NCBI GenBank assembly: GCA_949291545.1
Contig: CASEWB010000006.1
Location: 450,863 to 514,862 of the forward strand
DNA: 64,000 bases
Origin: an uncultured bacterium
GTDB lineage: Bacteria > Elusimicrobiota > Elusimicrobia > Elusimicrobiales > Elusimicrobiaceae
Direction of reading: 5' to 3'
The translations under genes and the position numbers were made by a program. Under the pieces are notes generated by a model. That model saw only the letters and a list, made by a program, of their open reading frames with translations, did not search any database and was not told the DNA's origin. Of the stretch, positions 1 to 11,563 are shown piece by piece; within the stretch, counting starts at the first letter, position 1; each line of letters opens with the position of its first letter.

Positions 1-318
1 CATAATAACATTTTTTATTCCGTTTGCCGCACACCAGCGCGCCTGTGCAAAGGGCAAATCCCGGCTGACGGTTACAATTTGCACAGCCTCCCCCAATTGG
101 GCCGCTTCCTGATTAAAGCGGCGGGTTTCCAAACTGCATACCGGCGTATCTACTGACGGCACACACGAAATTACGCACACTTTGCCGGCAAAACGGTCCA
201 ATGTAATGGGTTCCAGCGCGTTCCCGACCAGCGTAAAAGCCGGCGCCACATCCCCGAGTTTTAAGTCATTGCCTACCACACGGGCAGGAAGACCATTAAA
301 AGTAATAGAAGGAGGCAT
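1..318 (-). CDS. tpx: Thiol peroxidase Tpx, 2-Cys peroxiredoxin (3' part lies outside the window)
   Basis: Reduces hydroperoxides using thioredoxin; an atypical 2-Cys peroxiredoxin of the cytoplasm or periplasm. The 106 visible residues read MPPSITFNG, then LKLGDVAPAFTLV, then the Tpx signature PSVDTPVCSLETRRFN with the peroxidatic Cys near residue 62 (VDTPVC), and continue to the window edge (about two thirds of a usual 165-residue Tpx). The start ATG is at 318-316, preceded on the minus strand by AAGGAAAT as ribosome binding site. It is transcribed away from dnaA. The family call is secure; the resolving Cys is not visible. Confidence 0.93.
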   Translation of the reverse strand, partial: MPPSITFNGLPARVVGNDLKLGDVAPAFTLVGNALEPITLDRFAGKVCVISCVPSVDTPVCSLETRRFNQEAAQLGEAVQIVTVSRDLPFAQARWCAANGIKNVIM

Positions 319-473
319 ATAATTTCCTTATTAATAATTTTTCTTATTAAAGCATAGCATATTTATAATTCTCTTATTATAAAAGAAGCACAAGCGTTGT
401 ACAAGAGCAAAAAGTAACTAGATGGGCCGAAAAGAACAAAAAAACTGATTTTAAGTAAAAACAGCGTTTAAAC

Positions 474-502
474 CCTTATTAGATACCTAATAAGGTTAGG
501 TA
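474..502. promoter_or_regulatory. Two overlapping inverted repeats upstream of dnaA
   Basis: CCTTATTAG (474-482) is followed after 4 nt by its exact complement CTAATAAGG (487-495). A second perfect repeat, TACCTAA (484-490) / TTAGGTA (496-502), overlaps it, so the two stems are mutually exclusive. They lie about 70 bp upstream of the dnaA -35. The rest of the 319-632 gap is AT-rich and holds the tpx ribosome binding site and the dnaA promoter; I see no gene in it. An operator for a dimeric regulator or an origin-associated structure are both possible. Confidence 0.5.
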
Positions 503-571
503 GCTAAAAAATAAAAACACGCAAAATAACGCATTTTAAGCTATTTAAAAACAGGTTGCAGGCTTTTTTGA

Positions 572-601
572 TTGACCTACTCTTAAAGAAAGTTGTAATA
601 T
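572..601 (+). promoter_or_regulatory. Probable dnaA promoter
   Basis: TTGACC (572-577) and TAATAT (596-601) are separated by 18 bp, giving a sigma-70-like promoter with a leader of about 25 nt before the GTG start at 633. No clear Shine-Dalgarno is present in the leader. Confidence 0.6.
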
Positions 602-632
602 ATAAAAAACTTCTTTTTATGGCGGCATTATT

Positions 633-2000
633 GTGGACAATTTACAAGATTCCCCCCAGCTGGTTCCCGTTTTTCAGGATATTGAAAATATTATAGGAAA
701 AGATACATACGATATGTGGCTCCGTCCGGCGCAGTTTGCGTATAATGGAAACACATTGACGATTTCTCTTCCCAACCAATTTTGGGGCAAAACCATCCGC
801 GAACGGTATGAACATATTATAAAAGATGCGTTCTTAAAACATTTAGGGGCGGAAATATCCGTCGTGTATGAAGTGTCCGCCCAGCCGCCGGCTCCGTCGA
901 TTAGCTCCGCTCAGGACGTAATTCCCGTCCGGCAGGAAGCGGCGCCCGTTATTAAAAAAAATCCTTTTCCGTCGCGTTTAAATTCTTCGTATACCTTTGA
1001 TAATTTTATCGAATCGCCTTCCAACCGTTTTGCTTACAAAGCGGCCGAAGCCGTTGTGCATAAGTTGGGAAACCGCGAAAATAACCCCTTAGTTATTTAT
1101 TCCGCACCCGGGTTAGGAAAAACCCACTTGCTGCACGCAATCGGAAACCAAATTTTAAAAGAAAACCCCAACGCTAAAGTGCTCTATATGTCCGGCGAAG
1201 AATTTGTGAGTGAATATATTGAGGCGCTGCAAAATAAATCGTCGGAAAGTTTCCGCAAAAAATACCGCTCGCTGGATTGTTTTTTAATGGACGATATCCA
1301 GTTTGTGGCCGGGAAATCCGCCAGCGAAATCGAATTTTTCTATACGTTTAACGCTTTGTTTGAAAGCCGCAAGCAAATTGTTTTATCGTCCGACAGAACC
1401 CCCCAGCAATTGGATTTGGACGAACGTCTTTCTTCGCGTTTATTGTCGGGGATTATTGCGGAAGTTAAAAAACCCAACCTGGAAACCCGTATCGCTATTT
1501 TGCGCCAAAAGCGCGAATCGATTAATTTTGACATTGGGGACGACGTCTTGTCGTTTATTGCCGAGGGAATCCAAACCAATATCCGCGAACTGGAAGGATC
1601 GCTTTTCCGGCTGGTGGCCTACTGCGGTATGCACGGCGTTACGCCTACCATCGCCATCTCAAAGGAATTATTGTCGGATATTTTAACTAATGACAACGAT
1701 TTATCCATTAATGTAAATTCCATTAAAAAAATAGTGGGAAAACATTTTAATATCAAAATGGAAGATTTCAACTCCAAACGCAAAACGCAGTCCATCGCTT
1801 GGCCGCGCCAAATTGCAATGTATTTAACCACGGAATTGACGGACTTGTCCCTGCCGGAAATTGGCCGGGAATTCAACCGCGACCACAGCACCGTCGTTCA
1901 CGCGCGCGATATGGTAAAGGATAAAGTAGAGGCGGACCCGTTTTTTGCAGCTGAAATTAACCAAATTATTTTGGATATTAAAGCTGTGGATAAAAAGTAA
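633..2000 (+). CDS. dnaA: Chromosomal replication initiator DnaA
   Basis: Initiates replication by binding DnaA boxes and melting oriC, then recruiting the helicase. At 455 aa it is full length. Domain I covers about residues 1-80, a variable Pro-rich linker runs to about 115, and the AAA+ domain follows with Walker A APGLGKTH (near 160), Walker B LMDDIQF (near 217) and sensor regions. Domain IV carries the DnaA signature [10 protein letters not shown] near the C terminus. Translation starts at GTG 633. The start codon lies inside TGTGGACAA (632-640), a one-mismatch DnaA box, which suggests direct autoregulation. dnaN follows after the DnaA-box cluster. Confidence 0.98.
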   Translation: MDNLQDSPQLVPVFQDIENIIGKDTYDMWLRPAQFAYNGNTLTISLPNQFWGKTIRERYEHIIKDAFLKHLGAEISVVYEVSAQPPAPSISSAQDVIPVRQEAAPVIKKNPFPSRLNSSYTFDNFIESPSNRFAYKAAEAVVHKLGNRENNPLVIYSAPGLGKTHLLHAIGNQILKENPNAKVLYMSGEEFVSEYIEALQNKSSESFRKKYRSLDCFLMDDIQFVAGKSASEIEFFYTFNALFESRKQIVLSSDRTPQQLDLDERLSSRLLSGIIAEVKKPNLETRIAILRQKRESINFDIGDDVLSFIAEGIQTNIRELEGSLFRLVAYCGMHGVTPTIAISKELLSDILTNDNDLSINVNSIKKIVGKHFNIKMEDFNSKRKTQSIAWPRQIAMYLTTELTDLSLPEIGREFNRDHSTVVHARDMVKDKVEADPFFAAEINQIILDIKAVDKK

Positions 2001-2135
2001 AAAACGGTGGATAACCCGTTTATAAAAAACAAAAAAAGCGGACAAAAATTTTGAAAGTGGAAAATGTGGACAAAAAAAGTAGTTTATACACAACCCCTTG
2101 TCCAAGGTTGTATAGGTAAATAAACATTATCCACA
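1985..2135. other. Probable replication origin (oriC) with DnaA-box cluster
   Basis: Five DnaA-box-like 9-mers cluster at the dnaA 3' end and in the dnaA-dnaN gap. TGTGGATAA at 1985-1993 is a perfect reverse box inside the last dnaA codons. GGTGGATAA is at 2006-2014, TGTGGACAA at 2065-2073 and TTATACACA at 2084-2092, each with one mismatch. TTATCCACA at 2127-2135 is a perfect forward box. A-rich tracts around 2021-2050 could serve as the unwinding element. An imperfect hairpin, ACAACCCCTTG/CAAGGTTGT, lies near 2089-2112. The arrangement matches the common dnaA-oriC-dnaN layout. Confidence 0.8.
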
Positions 2136-2168
2136 CAATAAACAGGACATATATATAGGGATTAAGAT

Positions 2169-3278
2169 ATGAAAATAAATATTACTAAAGCCACTCTTTT
2201 GGAAGGCATACAGATTGTTTCTTCGGGTGTATCGTCCCGTACCACGCTTCCGATTTTGCACAACTTTTTAATGGAAGCCCAAGGCGGTAAATTAAAACTT
2301 GTCCGTACCGATATGGAAATGGCTACCGTTCACTTTGTAAACGCCGAAGTGGAGGAAGAAGGCAGCATCACCGTACCGATTAAAGAATTTTCGGACATTA
2401 TTAAAAACTTACCCGACGATAAAGAAATTAATTTGTATAGCGACGAAAACAACAAATTTCATATCAAATCCGGCAAAAGCAAATTTTGGGTGATTGGTAC
2501 CCCTAAATCGGAATATCCCGCCATTCCGGAAGTGGAACACGCAAACAGCGTGTCGCTGGATCCGCTTCTGTTGCAGCAAATGATTGAAAAAACCGCTTTT
2601 TCTGCTTCCACCCAGGAAACCCGCTATATTTTAAACGGGCTTTTGTGGAACAACACCGCGGAAAAATTTGAAATCGTCGCCACGGACGGCGGCCGCTTGG
2701 CTGTGGCTACGCACGAGGCGCTGCCCGGAAGCAAAGAATTTAAAATTATTATTCCTACTAAAGTACTTACGGAACTTTGCCGCTATATTACCATTGCTAA
2801 ACCCGGCAAAGACAGCAAAATTGAAGTGAACGTGGCTTCCAACCAGGTCAGCTTTATGATGAACGAAACCACGTTTATTTCGCGCTTGATTGAGGGTAAC
2901 TTTCCGAATTACAACCAAGTTATTCCTACCAAAAAGAATATTGGTTTTGAAGTGTTTTCCAAGGAATTGTTGGCCTCCACCCGCCGGGCCGCTTTGTGCG
3001 CGGGGGAATTTGGCAGTGTGGTAAAATACAAATTGGAAAATAATGCGCTGACGGTATCTTCCAACTCGCAGAATATGGAATTTACCGACGAGTTGCCTAT
3101 TGAATATACGCAGGAAGCGTTTGATGCCGCTTTCAACCCGCAGTATATTATTGACGTACTAAAAAATATTTCGTCTGAAAAAGTATCTTTTTCGTTTATT
3201 AATTCTTCCCAGCCGGTGCTGGTGGAACCAGTGGGAGACAGTACGTTTAAATACGTCATTATGCCGGTGAGAGCGTAA
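2169..3278 (+). CDS. dnaN: DNA polymerase III beta subunit (sliding clamp)
   Basis: Ring-shaped processivity clamp that tethers polymerase III and other partners to DNA. The 369-residue length is normal for three tandem clamp domains. It opens MKINITKATLLEGIQIVSSGVS, with TTLPILHNFL typical of domain 1, and ends in YVIMPVRA, the conserved clamp C terminus (usual form MPMR) that lines the client-peptide pocket. It starts at ATG 2169 after a weak GGG-type ribosome site. Its stop overlaps the next ATG (TAATG), so translation of the DciA-like gene is probably coupled. Confidence 0.98.
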   Translation: MKINITKATLLEGIQIVSSGVSSRTTLPILHNFLMEAQGGKLKLVRTDMEMATVHFVNAEVEEEGSITVPIKEFSDIIKNLPDDKEINLYSDENNKFHIKSGKSKFWVIGTPKSEYPAIPEVEHANSVSLDPLLLQQMIEKTAFSASTQETRYILNGLLWNNTAEKFEIVATDGGRLAVATHEALPGSKEFKIIIPTKVLTELCRYITIAKPGKDSKIEVNVASNQVSFMMNETTFISRLIEGNFPNYNQVIPTKKNIGFEVFSKELLASTRRAALCAGEFGSVVKYKLENNALTVSSNSQNMEFTDELPIEYTQEAFDAAFNPQYIIDVLKNISSEKVSFSFINSSQPVLVEPVGDSTFKYVIMPVRA

Positions 3279-3574
3279 TGAAGTTTGGCCAGACGCCCAA
3301 AAAAGTATGGCGTTCCACCCAGGAACTGGAAAACGGATACAACAAACTTACCCGCCGTTTAAACCGGCTGATGATTTTGGACCATGTATGGAACCAGTTG
3401 GTGGGGAACAAAAAACGTTTTTGGGTATTAAAGGCCGTTAAAGAAAATACGCTGTATGTAGAGGTGAAAGTGTCGGTGGCGAAAAATGAATTAATCGCCC
3501 GTCGGCAGCAGTTAATCACCGAACTAAACAAGCATTTTGACGAACCTTGGATTTCCAAAATAGAAATCCAGTAA
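3278..3574 (+). CDS. dciA: DciA-like DUF721 protein, probable replicative helicase loader
   Basis: 98 residues. DUF721/DciA proteins interact with DnaB helicase and are thought to replace DnaC/DnaI loaders in most bacteria. The N-terminal half has the family's Trp motif (ILDHVWNQLVG near residues 33-43). It is followed by a short beta/alpha KH-like fold (LKAVKENTLYVEVKVSVAKNELIARR). The ATG overlaps the dnaN stop by one base. Position between dnaN and gyrB matches the dnaA-dnaN-(recF)-DUF721-gyrB order seen elsewhere, but no recF is present. The family call rests on motif and context; sequence similarity alone is weak. Confidence 0.75.
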   Translation: MKFGQTPKKVWRSTQELENGYNKLTRRLNRLMILDHVWNQLVGNKKRFWVLKAVKENTLYVEVKVSVAKNELIARRQQLITELNKHFDEPWISKIEIQ

Positions 3575-3578
3575 TTGA

Positions 3579-6080
<2,502 letters not shown>

Positions 6081-6086
6081 TTCCCG

Positions 6087-6111
6087 CCGGGCGGCGTTTG
6101 CTTCCGCCCGG
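6087..6111 (+). promoter_or_regulatory. GC-rich hairpin between gyrB and gyrA
   Basis: CCGGGCGG (6087-6094) and CCGCCCGG (6104-6111) are perfect complements with a 9-nt loop. No U-run follows, so this is not a standard terminator. It could protect the mRNA 3' end or tune gyrA expression. Its right half, with the following TAA, also resembles a degenerate copy of the TTACCGNNCGGTAA palindrome seen at 8776. Confidence 0.45.
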
Positions 6112-6143
6112 TAACGATTTATCCGTAACAGGAGATATTTGTA

Positions 6144-8663
6144 ATGAGTGAAGAAATGAACAATCAGCCCCAAGCCCAAAACGCCAATGTGGACTTGTTC
6201 GGCAATATCCAACAGCGCGACATCGCGGGCGAAATGCGCTCGTATTATATCGACTACGCGATGAGCGTTATCGTCGGGCGTGCCCTGCCCGACGTGCGCG
6301 ACGGCCTAAAACCCGTACACCGCCGCGTGTTGTATTCGATGAATGAAATGGGTTTAAAATACAACAAACCGTACAAAAAATCCGCGCGTGTGGTGGGGGA
6401 CGTGTTAGGTAAATACCACCCGCACGGCGATACGGCCGTGTACGATACGCTGGTGCGTATGGTGCAGGATTTCTCCCTCAGAAAACCGCTTATCGACGGA
6501 CAGGGAAACTTTGGTTCGATTGACGGCGACTCCGCCGCCGCTATGCGTTACACCGAATGCCGCCTGCAGCGCATTTCCGAAGAAATGCTGGGCGATTTGG
6601 ATAAAGACACCGTAAAAATGATCCCTAACTACGACGGATCTTTAATGGAACCGTCCGTACTGCCGGCCAAGCTGCCGGCGCTCTTGGTCAACGGTTCGTC
6701 CGGTATCGCCGTCGGTATGGCCACCAATATTCCCACCCATAACTTGGGCGAAGTGTGCGATGGTATTATCGCCTATATCCAAAACCCGGATATTTCCACC
6801 AAGGAAATGATGAAAATCATCAAAGGGCCCGATTTCCCGACGGGCGCCATTATCCGCGGCACCAAAGGCATTTATGAATATTTTGAAACGGGCCACGGCA
6901 GTGTAAAAGTACAGGCCAAAACCGAAATTGAACAGCGCAAAAACGGGCGCGAAGCCATCATTGTTACGGCGATTCCGTACCAGGTGAACAAAACTTCGCT
7001 GATTGAAAGCATTGTGGGCTTGGTGCGCGATAAAAAAGTAACGGATATTTCCGATATCCGCGACGAGTCGGACCGCCGCGGGATGCGGCTGGTTATCGAA
7101 GTAAAACGCGACGGAAACGCCCAAGTGGTGCTCAACCATCTGTTCAAGCATACCCAGCTGCAAACGTCCTTCCCGGTCAATATGCTGGCCATTGTGGACG
7201 GCCGCCCGCGCGTGCTTTCCTTAAAGGAAGTGATGAAGGCCTATGTAAAACACCGCCAGGAAATCATCACCAACCGCACGAAATTTGATTTAAACAAGGC
7301 CCAAAAACGCGAACACGTGTTAAACGGCTTGCTGGTGGCGATTGCCAATATGGACGAAGTCGTAGCCATCATCCGCAAAGCCAAAGACCCGACGGAAGCC
7401 AAGTTTACCTTAATGGCGCGCTTTACGCTTTCGGAAGTACAGGCCCAGGCTATTTTGGATATGCGCTTGCACCAGCTGACCCAACTGTCCGCGCTGGCGA
7501 TTGAAAACGAACGCAAAGACTTGCTCAAATTGATTGCCGATTTGCAGGACATTTTGGGCAACCCGCAGAAAATCCTGGATATCATTGTGGAAGAACTCCA
7601 GGAACTGAAAAAAGATTATGGCGATCCGCGCCGCACGGAAATCGGCCCCGACGTGACGGACTTCTCTATGGAAGATTTGATTGAAAAAGAAGACGTCGTG
7701 ATCACCATTTCCAACGACGGCTACGCCAAACGCATTCCGCTTTCCACCTACAAGAGCCAGAACCGCGGCGGAAAGGGCATTATCGGCAGCAAGACGAAAG
7801 AAGAAGATTTTATGGAACATCTCTTTATTACGTCTTCGCACGCGACGATTTTGATGTTCACCAACCGCGGCCGCGTGTTTGCTTTGCGCGCGTTTGAAAT
7901 CCCCGAAGGCAACCGTATGTCCAAGGGCAAGGCGATTGTGAACCTGCTGCAGTTAACGGGCGAAGAAAAGGTAACCTCCGCGGTGGCGATTGAGGAGTTC
8001 AACCCCAAACACTGCGAAAATACTTACCTGACGATGTGCACGCGCTTTGGCAGCATTAAACGCGTGGAACTGAGCGAGTTTGCCAATATCCGCCGCACGG
8101 GTATTATTGCCATCGGCCTGGAAGAAGGCGACGTGCTGGTAGGCGTGCAAACCACGCACGGCAAATCCGACATTATCGTAGCCACCAAGAACGGCAAATC
8201 GATCCGGTTTGACGAAAACCAGGTGCGCTGCATGGGCCGCCCGGCCAAGGGCGTACGCGCCATCAACTTGGCGCAAGGGGACGTGGTCGTAGGTATGGAA
8301 CATGCCCCGACGGACGAACCCCAGCCCGATGTGCTCTCTGTGTGCGAAAACGGCTTCGGCAAACGCACGGAATTTAGCGAATACAAACGCCAGAACCGCG
8401 GCGGTATGGGTGTAATTACCATCAAAACCAGCGCGCGCAACGGGTCTGTCGTCGGTATTAAATTGGTGGACGAAAGCAAAGACTTAATGATCGTGACCGA
8501 AAAAGGTATGACGATCCGCGTCCGCTGTGCGGATATCCGCTCCGTCAGCCGCAACGCCCAAGGCGTCACGCTGGCCAAGCTGGAACCGGGCGACAAAATT
8601 GCCCGCATTGCGCCGGTCGTCAAAGACGAAGAGGAAGCGCATACCGAAGAATCCGCTAAATAA
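6144..8663 (+). CDS. gyrA: DNA gyrase subunit A
   Basis: DNA-cleaving subunit of gyrase, 839 aa. The winged-helix/tower region has the catalytic Tyr136 in AAMRYTECR, and the quinolone-determining segment reads [10 protein letters not shown]. The position equal to E. coli Ser83 is therefore Thr97, with Asp101 kept. The C-terminal beta-pinwheel includes the GyrA box QNRGGKG (near 535) and a related QNRGGMG later, which mark it as gyrase rather than topoisomerase IV. It is preceded by AGGAG. A terminator follows, so gyrA is probably the last gene of the replication cluster. Confidence 0.98.
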   Translation: MSEEMNNQPQAQNANVDLFGNIQQRDIAGEMRSYYIDYAMSVIVGRALPDVRDGLKPVHRRVLYSMNEMGLKYNKPYKKSARVVGDVLGKYHPHGDTAVYDTLVRMVQDFSLRKPLIDGQGNFGSIDGDSAAAMRYTECRLQRISEEMLGDLDKDTVKMIPNYDGSLMEPSVLPAKLPALLVNGSSGIAVGMATNIPTHNLGEVCDGIIAYIQNPDISTKEMMKIIKGPDFPTGAIIRGTKGIYEYFETGHGSVKVQAKTEIEQRKNGREAIIVTAIPYQVNKTSLIESIVGLVRDKKVTDISDIRDESDRRGMRLVIEVKRDGNAQVVLNHLFKHTQLQTSFPVNMLAIVDGRPRVLSLKEVMKAYVKHRQEIITNRTKFDLNKAQKREHVLNGLLVAIANMDEVVAIIRKAKDPTEAKFTLMARFTLSEVQAQAILDMRLHQLTQLSALAIENERKDLLKLIADLQDILGNPQKILDIIVEELQELKKDYGDPRRTEIGPDVTDFSMEDLIEKEDVVITISNDGYAKRIPLSTYKSQNRGGKGIIGSKTKEEDFMEHLFITSSHATILMFTNRGRVFALRAFEIPEGNRMSKGKAIVNLLQLTGEEKVTSAVAIEEFNPKHCENTYLTMCTRFGSIKRVELSEFANIRRTGIIAIGLEEGDVLVGVQTTHGKSDIIVATKNGKSIRFDENQVRCMGRPAKGVRAINLAQGDVVVGMEHAPTDEPQPDVLSVCENGFGKRTEFSEYKRQNRGGMGVITIKTSARNGSVVGIKLVDESKDLMIVTEKGMTIRVRCADIRSVSRNAQGVTLAKLEPGDKIARIAPVVKDEEEAHTEESAK

Positions 8664-8689
8664 AAACGGATTTTCCCGGTAGACTTTAT

Positions 8690-8727
8690 TTCCGCCTTTC
8701 CCTTTGGGGGAGGGCGGAATTTTTTTG
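8690..8727 (+). terminator. Intrinsic terminator after gyrA
   Basis: TTCCGCC (8690-8696) pairs with GGCGGAA (8713-8719), with further CCC/GGG pairing inside, followed by seven T residues. Confidence 0.85.
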
Positions 8728-8775
8728 TCGGCAGGAGCTCCCGCGCCGGCGGGAAAAGCGCAATAAGCCCGCAAG

Positions 8776-8789
8776 TTACCGCCCGGTAA
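8776..8789. promoter_or_regulatory. Palindrome TTACCG-CC-CGGTAA upstream of the GH13 promoter
   Basis: Perfect 6+6 bp inverted repeat with 2-nt centre, ending 7 bp before the -35 box of the next gene. That position would suit an activator, although repression is not excluded. The same palindrome recurs at 10480-10493 before the atp operon. Confidence 0.5.
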
Positions 8790-8796
8790 AAAAAGG

Positions 8797-8825
8797 TTTA
8801 CAACCGCCCTCGAAAGTGCTATAAA
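8797..8825 (+). promoter_or_regulatory. Promoter of the GH13 gene
   Basis: TTTACA (8797-8802) and TATAAA (8820-8825) with an ideal 17-bp spacer. The transcript would start about 13 bp before the ATG at 8846, with AGGGGAA as ribosome binding site. Confidence 0.7.
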
Positions 8826-8845
8826 AATAATAGGGGAAATATGTT

Positions 8846-10309
8846 ATGAGGACAAATCCGCATATTTTGGAAATTAATACGCGCTCTTGGCTTAAACGCC
8901 TAGAGGCGCATTTGAAGCGTCCCGTGACCTTGGCCGATGTTCCGGACGAGTATTGGCAACGGGCTAAAGACGCGGGATTTGATGCAATTTGGTTTATGGG
9001 GGTATGGAAGCTGAGTCCGGCTGCCGAAAAAATTGCACGCGAAAATAAAGAAATCCAGGAACAAATCCGCGCGATTAAACCGGATTTCAAACCGGAGGAC
9101 ATCACCGCTTCGCCGTATGCTGTATACGAGTACGAAGTAGATGATTCCTTGGGCGGGAATGCGGCGCTGGCTGCCTTGCGCGCCAAATTAAATGGGTTAG
9201 GCATTAATTTGCTGTTGGATTTTGTGGGCAATCACACCGCTATCGACAGCCCTACCGTTCATTCCGACCCGGAATTGTACATCAACACCGGCACCCAAGA
9301 ACCGGCCACGCATAAAGATTGGTTCTTTAAAAATGAGCAAGGGGTATATATTGCGCACGGGCGCGACCCGTATTTTGCCCCGTGGGCGGATACCGCACAG
9401 CTGAATTATTTTAATCCCAAAACGCGCGAATTTATGCTGCGTAATTTGTTGCATGTGGCGGATATGTGCGACGGCGTGCGCTGCGATATGGCCATGCTTT
9501 CTTTAAATAAAGTCCACCGGGATACTTGGTGGGAGTTTATCGGCGGCAATTTGCCTAAGGAAGAATTTTGGCACCAAGCGTTAACCGCCGTGCACGAAAA
9601 ATACCCCGAATTTATTTTTATTGCGGAAGTATACTGGGGCCTGGAGTGGGATATCCAGGAAATGGGTTTTGACTACACTTACGATAAAGTCCTCTACGAC
9701 CGCTTGCGCTTTTCCAACCCGGAAAACATCAAAGGCCATTTGGGGGCGGAACATTTGTTCCAGATGCGTTCCATCCGCTTTACGGCCAACCACGACGAAG
9801 AAGAAAGCTTAAAAGCGTTCGGCAAGGAAAAATCCCTCGCGGCCAGCACCATTATTGCCACCCTGCCAGGTGCGCGTATGTTCCATTTGTTCCAACTGTT
9901 GGGGCGCCCGGCGCGTATGCCCATCCAGTACATTAAAGACGACTTTAAAGAGAATAAAGAAGTGTCGGATTATTATGTAAAGCTGTTGCACATCGCATCG
10001 GACCCGGCTTTCCACGGGGGGCAATGGTCCCTGCGGGACGTAGCGTCGGTGGCGATGGGGGACGATTCCAACCGCAACATTTTGGCTTGGCAGTGGAAGC
10101 AGCGCAACACCGGCAAAATGATTGTGATTAACTACAGCAGCGCCCCGGCCAAGGGCCGCCTGTCTATGAAAGGCGTCTACGGCCCTGGCAGCCAAGTACG
10201 CGAGGAGCTGACCGGCGAACAAATAGCAGTAACCCCGGATATGCTTTCGCAAGGCTATGAGCTGCAGCTAAAACCGTACGAAAGTAAAATTTTTACTTAC
10301 ACCGTATAA
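8846..10309 (+). CDS. Glycoside hydrolase family 13 (alpha-amylase-type) enzyme, cytoplasmic
   Basis: 487 aa with no signal peptide, so it should act inside the cell on alpha-glucans such as glycogen or maltooligosaccharides. The GH13 barrel motifs are present: region I LLLDFVGNHT (near residue 128), region II GVRCDMAML with the nucleophile Asp (near 213), region III FIAEVYWG with the acid/base Glu (near 260), and region IV FTANHDEE with the third Asp. A C-terminal all-beta domain begins near 400. The exact specificity (amylase, maltogenic, transferase) cannot be read from the sequence. It is a single gene flanked by terminators, with its own promoter and palindrome. Confidence 0.85.
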   Translation: MRTNPHILEINTRSWLKRLEAHLKRPVTLADVPDEYWQRAKDAGFDAIWFMGVWKLSPAAEKIARENKEIQEQIRAIKPDFKPEDITASPYAVYEYEVDDSLGGNAALAALRAKLNGLGINLLLDFVGNHTAIDSPTVHSDPELYINTGTQEPATHKDWFFKNEQGVYIAHGRDPYFAPWADTAQLNYFNPKTREFMLRNLLHVADMCDGVRCDMAMLSLNKVHRDTWWEFIGGNLPKEEFWHQALTAVHEKYPEFIFIAEVYWGLEWDIQEMGFDYTYDKVLYDRLRFSNPENIKGHLGAEHLFQMRSIRFTANHDEEESLKAFGKEKSLAASTIIATLPGARMFHLFQLLGRPARMPIQYIKDDFKENKEVSDYYVKLLHIASDPAFHGGQWSLRDVASVAMGDDSNRNILAWQWKQRNTGKMIVINYSSAPAKGRLSMKGVYGPGSQVREELTGEQIAVTPDMLSQGYELQLKPYESKIFTYTV

Positions 10310-10315
10310 TGTTAC

Positions 10316-10341
10316 AAACCCCGCCCAAAAGCGGGGTTTTT
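10316..10341 (+). terminator. Intrinsic terminator after the GH13 gene
   Basis: AACCCCGC (10317-10324), loop CCAAAA, GCGGGGTT (10331-10338), followed by a T-run. Confidence 0.9.
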
Positions 10342-10418
10342 GGTTACGCGGCCGTTTGGGGCACGCCTTGCCAAACAACTTACGCTTTTTCTCTCAGATT
10401 TACTACAATAAAAGAAAG

Positions 10419-10494
10419 AGCTTTTTTGTGCATAAAACGATAGCTTTTTTGCCGAAAGTTTTTTATAATATGGATATATTTACCGCTCGGTAAA
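10419..10494 (+). promoter_or_regulatory. atp operon promoter region with palindromic operator and direct repeats
   Basis: A perfect -10, TATAAT, lies at 10464-10469; no good -35 is visible. Two direct copies of AGCTTTTTTG (10419-10428 and 10442-10451, 23 bp apart) cover the -35 area and could bind an activator. Directly downstream, at the expected start point, TTTACCG-CT-CGGTAAA (10479-10494) is a perfect 7+7 palindrome sharing its core with the one at 8776. That position would suit a repressor. Confidence 0.6.
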
Positions 10495-10508
10495 CAACCG
10501 GGGAATTT

Positions 10509-10766
10509 ATGGCGTTGGGACCTTTCAGTAAACAGGACCATTTACAAATTACGACCTTAGGTTTGGAATTTGCCGTTTCGGAAATTCTGTGCGTATGGGC
10601 GGGGTTCTGGGCGGATAAAAAACTGGGGTCTTTTCCGTGGGGTGTAATTGTGGGCGCGACAGCAGGCTTTGCTTTAGGGTTTTACCAAATCCTACGCGCG
10701 GCAAAACAAATGACGCGGAACAATGCTAAATTAAAAAAGGCAGAACAAAAAGATGGACGTCGTTGA
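10509..10766 (+). CDS. AtpI/AtpZ-type small membrane protein of the ATP synthase operon
   Basis: 85 aa with two hydrophobic segments (about residues 20-36 and 43-63) joined by a short WADKKLGS loop and a Lys-rich tail. This is the layout of AtpZ/AtpI-family proteins that precede atpB in many operons and are implicated in c-ring assembly or Mg2+ supply. It is the first gene of the operon, and its 3' end overlaps atpB by 14 nt. The family is inferred from topology, the GxWADKKLG motif and position. Confidence 0.75.
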   Translation: MALGPFSKQDHLQITTLGLEFAVSEILCVWAGFWADKKLGSFPWGVIVGATAGFALGFYQILRAAKQMTRNNAKLKKAEQKDGRR

Positions 10767-11514
10767 AATTATTTCTCATCACATTTTAGACCACGACTGG
10801 GGGGTTGCCCTCGGCGGGTTTCGTCTTCCAATTACCACGCACACGGTTACGCTCTTTGCGGTAAGCCTTGTGCTTTTGTTAGGGTTGCACTGGGTTTCGT
10901 TGGGCCGCAAAAGCCGCACGGGCCGCTTGCTGACTACGCTGGCTGAAGAATATGTAACTTTCATTCGCGACGGTATGGTTTTGCCCAATATGGGCGAAGA
11001 AGGCCGCCGCTTCCTGCCGTATTTTTGCACGTTGTTTTTGTTCGTGCTATTTTGCGCGTTGGCGGGGTTAATCCCGAATATGAAAACCGCCACAGCCAAC
11101 ATTTCCGTCACCGCCGCTTTAGCGCTTTGCTCCGGCGGGCTTATTTTGTACTGCGGACTTAAGTTCCACGGACTAATCGGCTTTTTAAAAGGTTTTGTGC
11201 CCTCTGGCACGCCGGGGTGGCTGGTGCCGCTGTTGTTCCCGCTGGAAGTGCTGAGCTTGGTGATTAAAGTGTGCGTACTTGCCATTCGCTTGTTTGCCAA
11301 TATGCTTTCGGGCCATATGGTACTGATTTGTTTGCTGTTAATTATTTTTATTGTAGGACAGATGCACATTGCGGCCGGAGCCGGGGCGTTTTTGCCGGCG
11401 ATGGCGCTGGAACTTTTTATGACGTGCTTGGAATTGCTGGTGGCGTTTTTGCAGGCGTATGTGTTTACGCTGCTTACCAGCATTTTTGCGGGCTCGGTCA
11501 TTCATACGCATTAA
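10753..11514 (+). CDS. atpB: F-type ATP synthase subunit a
   Basis: Membrane stator subunit forming the proton half-channels next to the c-ring. At 253 aa it has several transmembrane helices and the essential Arg in VLAIRLFANMLSGHMV, followed by the conserved polar helix ending LLVAFLQAYVFTLLTSIFAGS. It starts inside the preceding gene, indicating coupled translation. atpE follows after about 50 bp with its own strong ribosome site. Confidence 0.97.
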   Translation: MDVVEIISHHILDHDWGVALGGFRLPITTHTVTLFAVSLVLLLGLHWVSLGRKSRTGRLLTTLAEEYVTFIRDGMVLPNMGEEGRRFLPYFCTLFLFVLFCALAGLIPNMKTATANISVTAALALCSGGLILYCGLKFHGLIGFLKGFVPSGTPGWLVPLLFPLEVLSLVIKVCVLAIRLFANMLSGHMVLICLLLIIFIVGQMHIAAGAGAFLPAMALELFMTCLELLVAFLQAYVFTLLTSIFAGSVIHTH

Positions 11515-11563
11515 TTTAAAAAAATCTATCAATAGGGCTTCGGCCCAAAAAGGAGAATAATAT

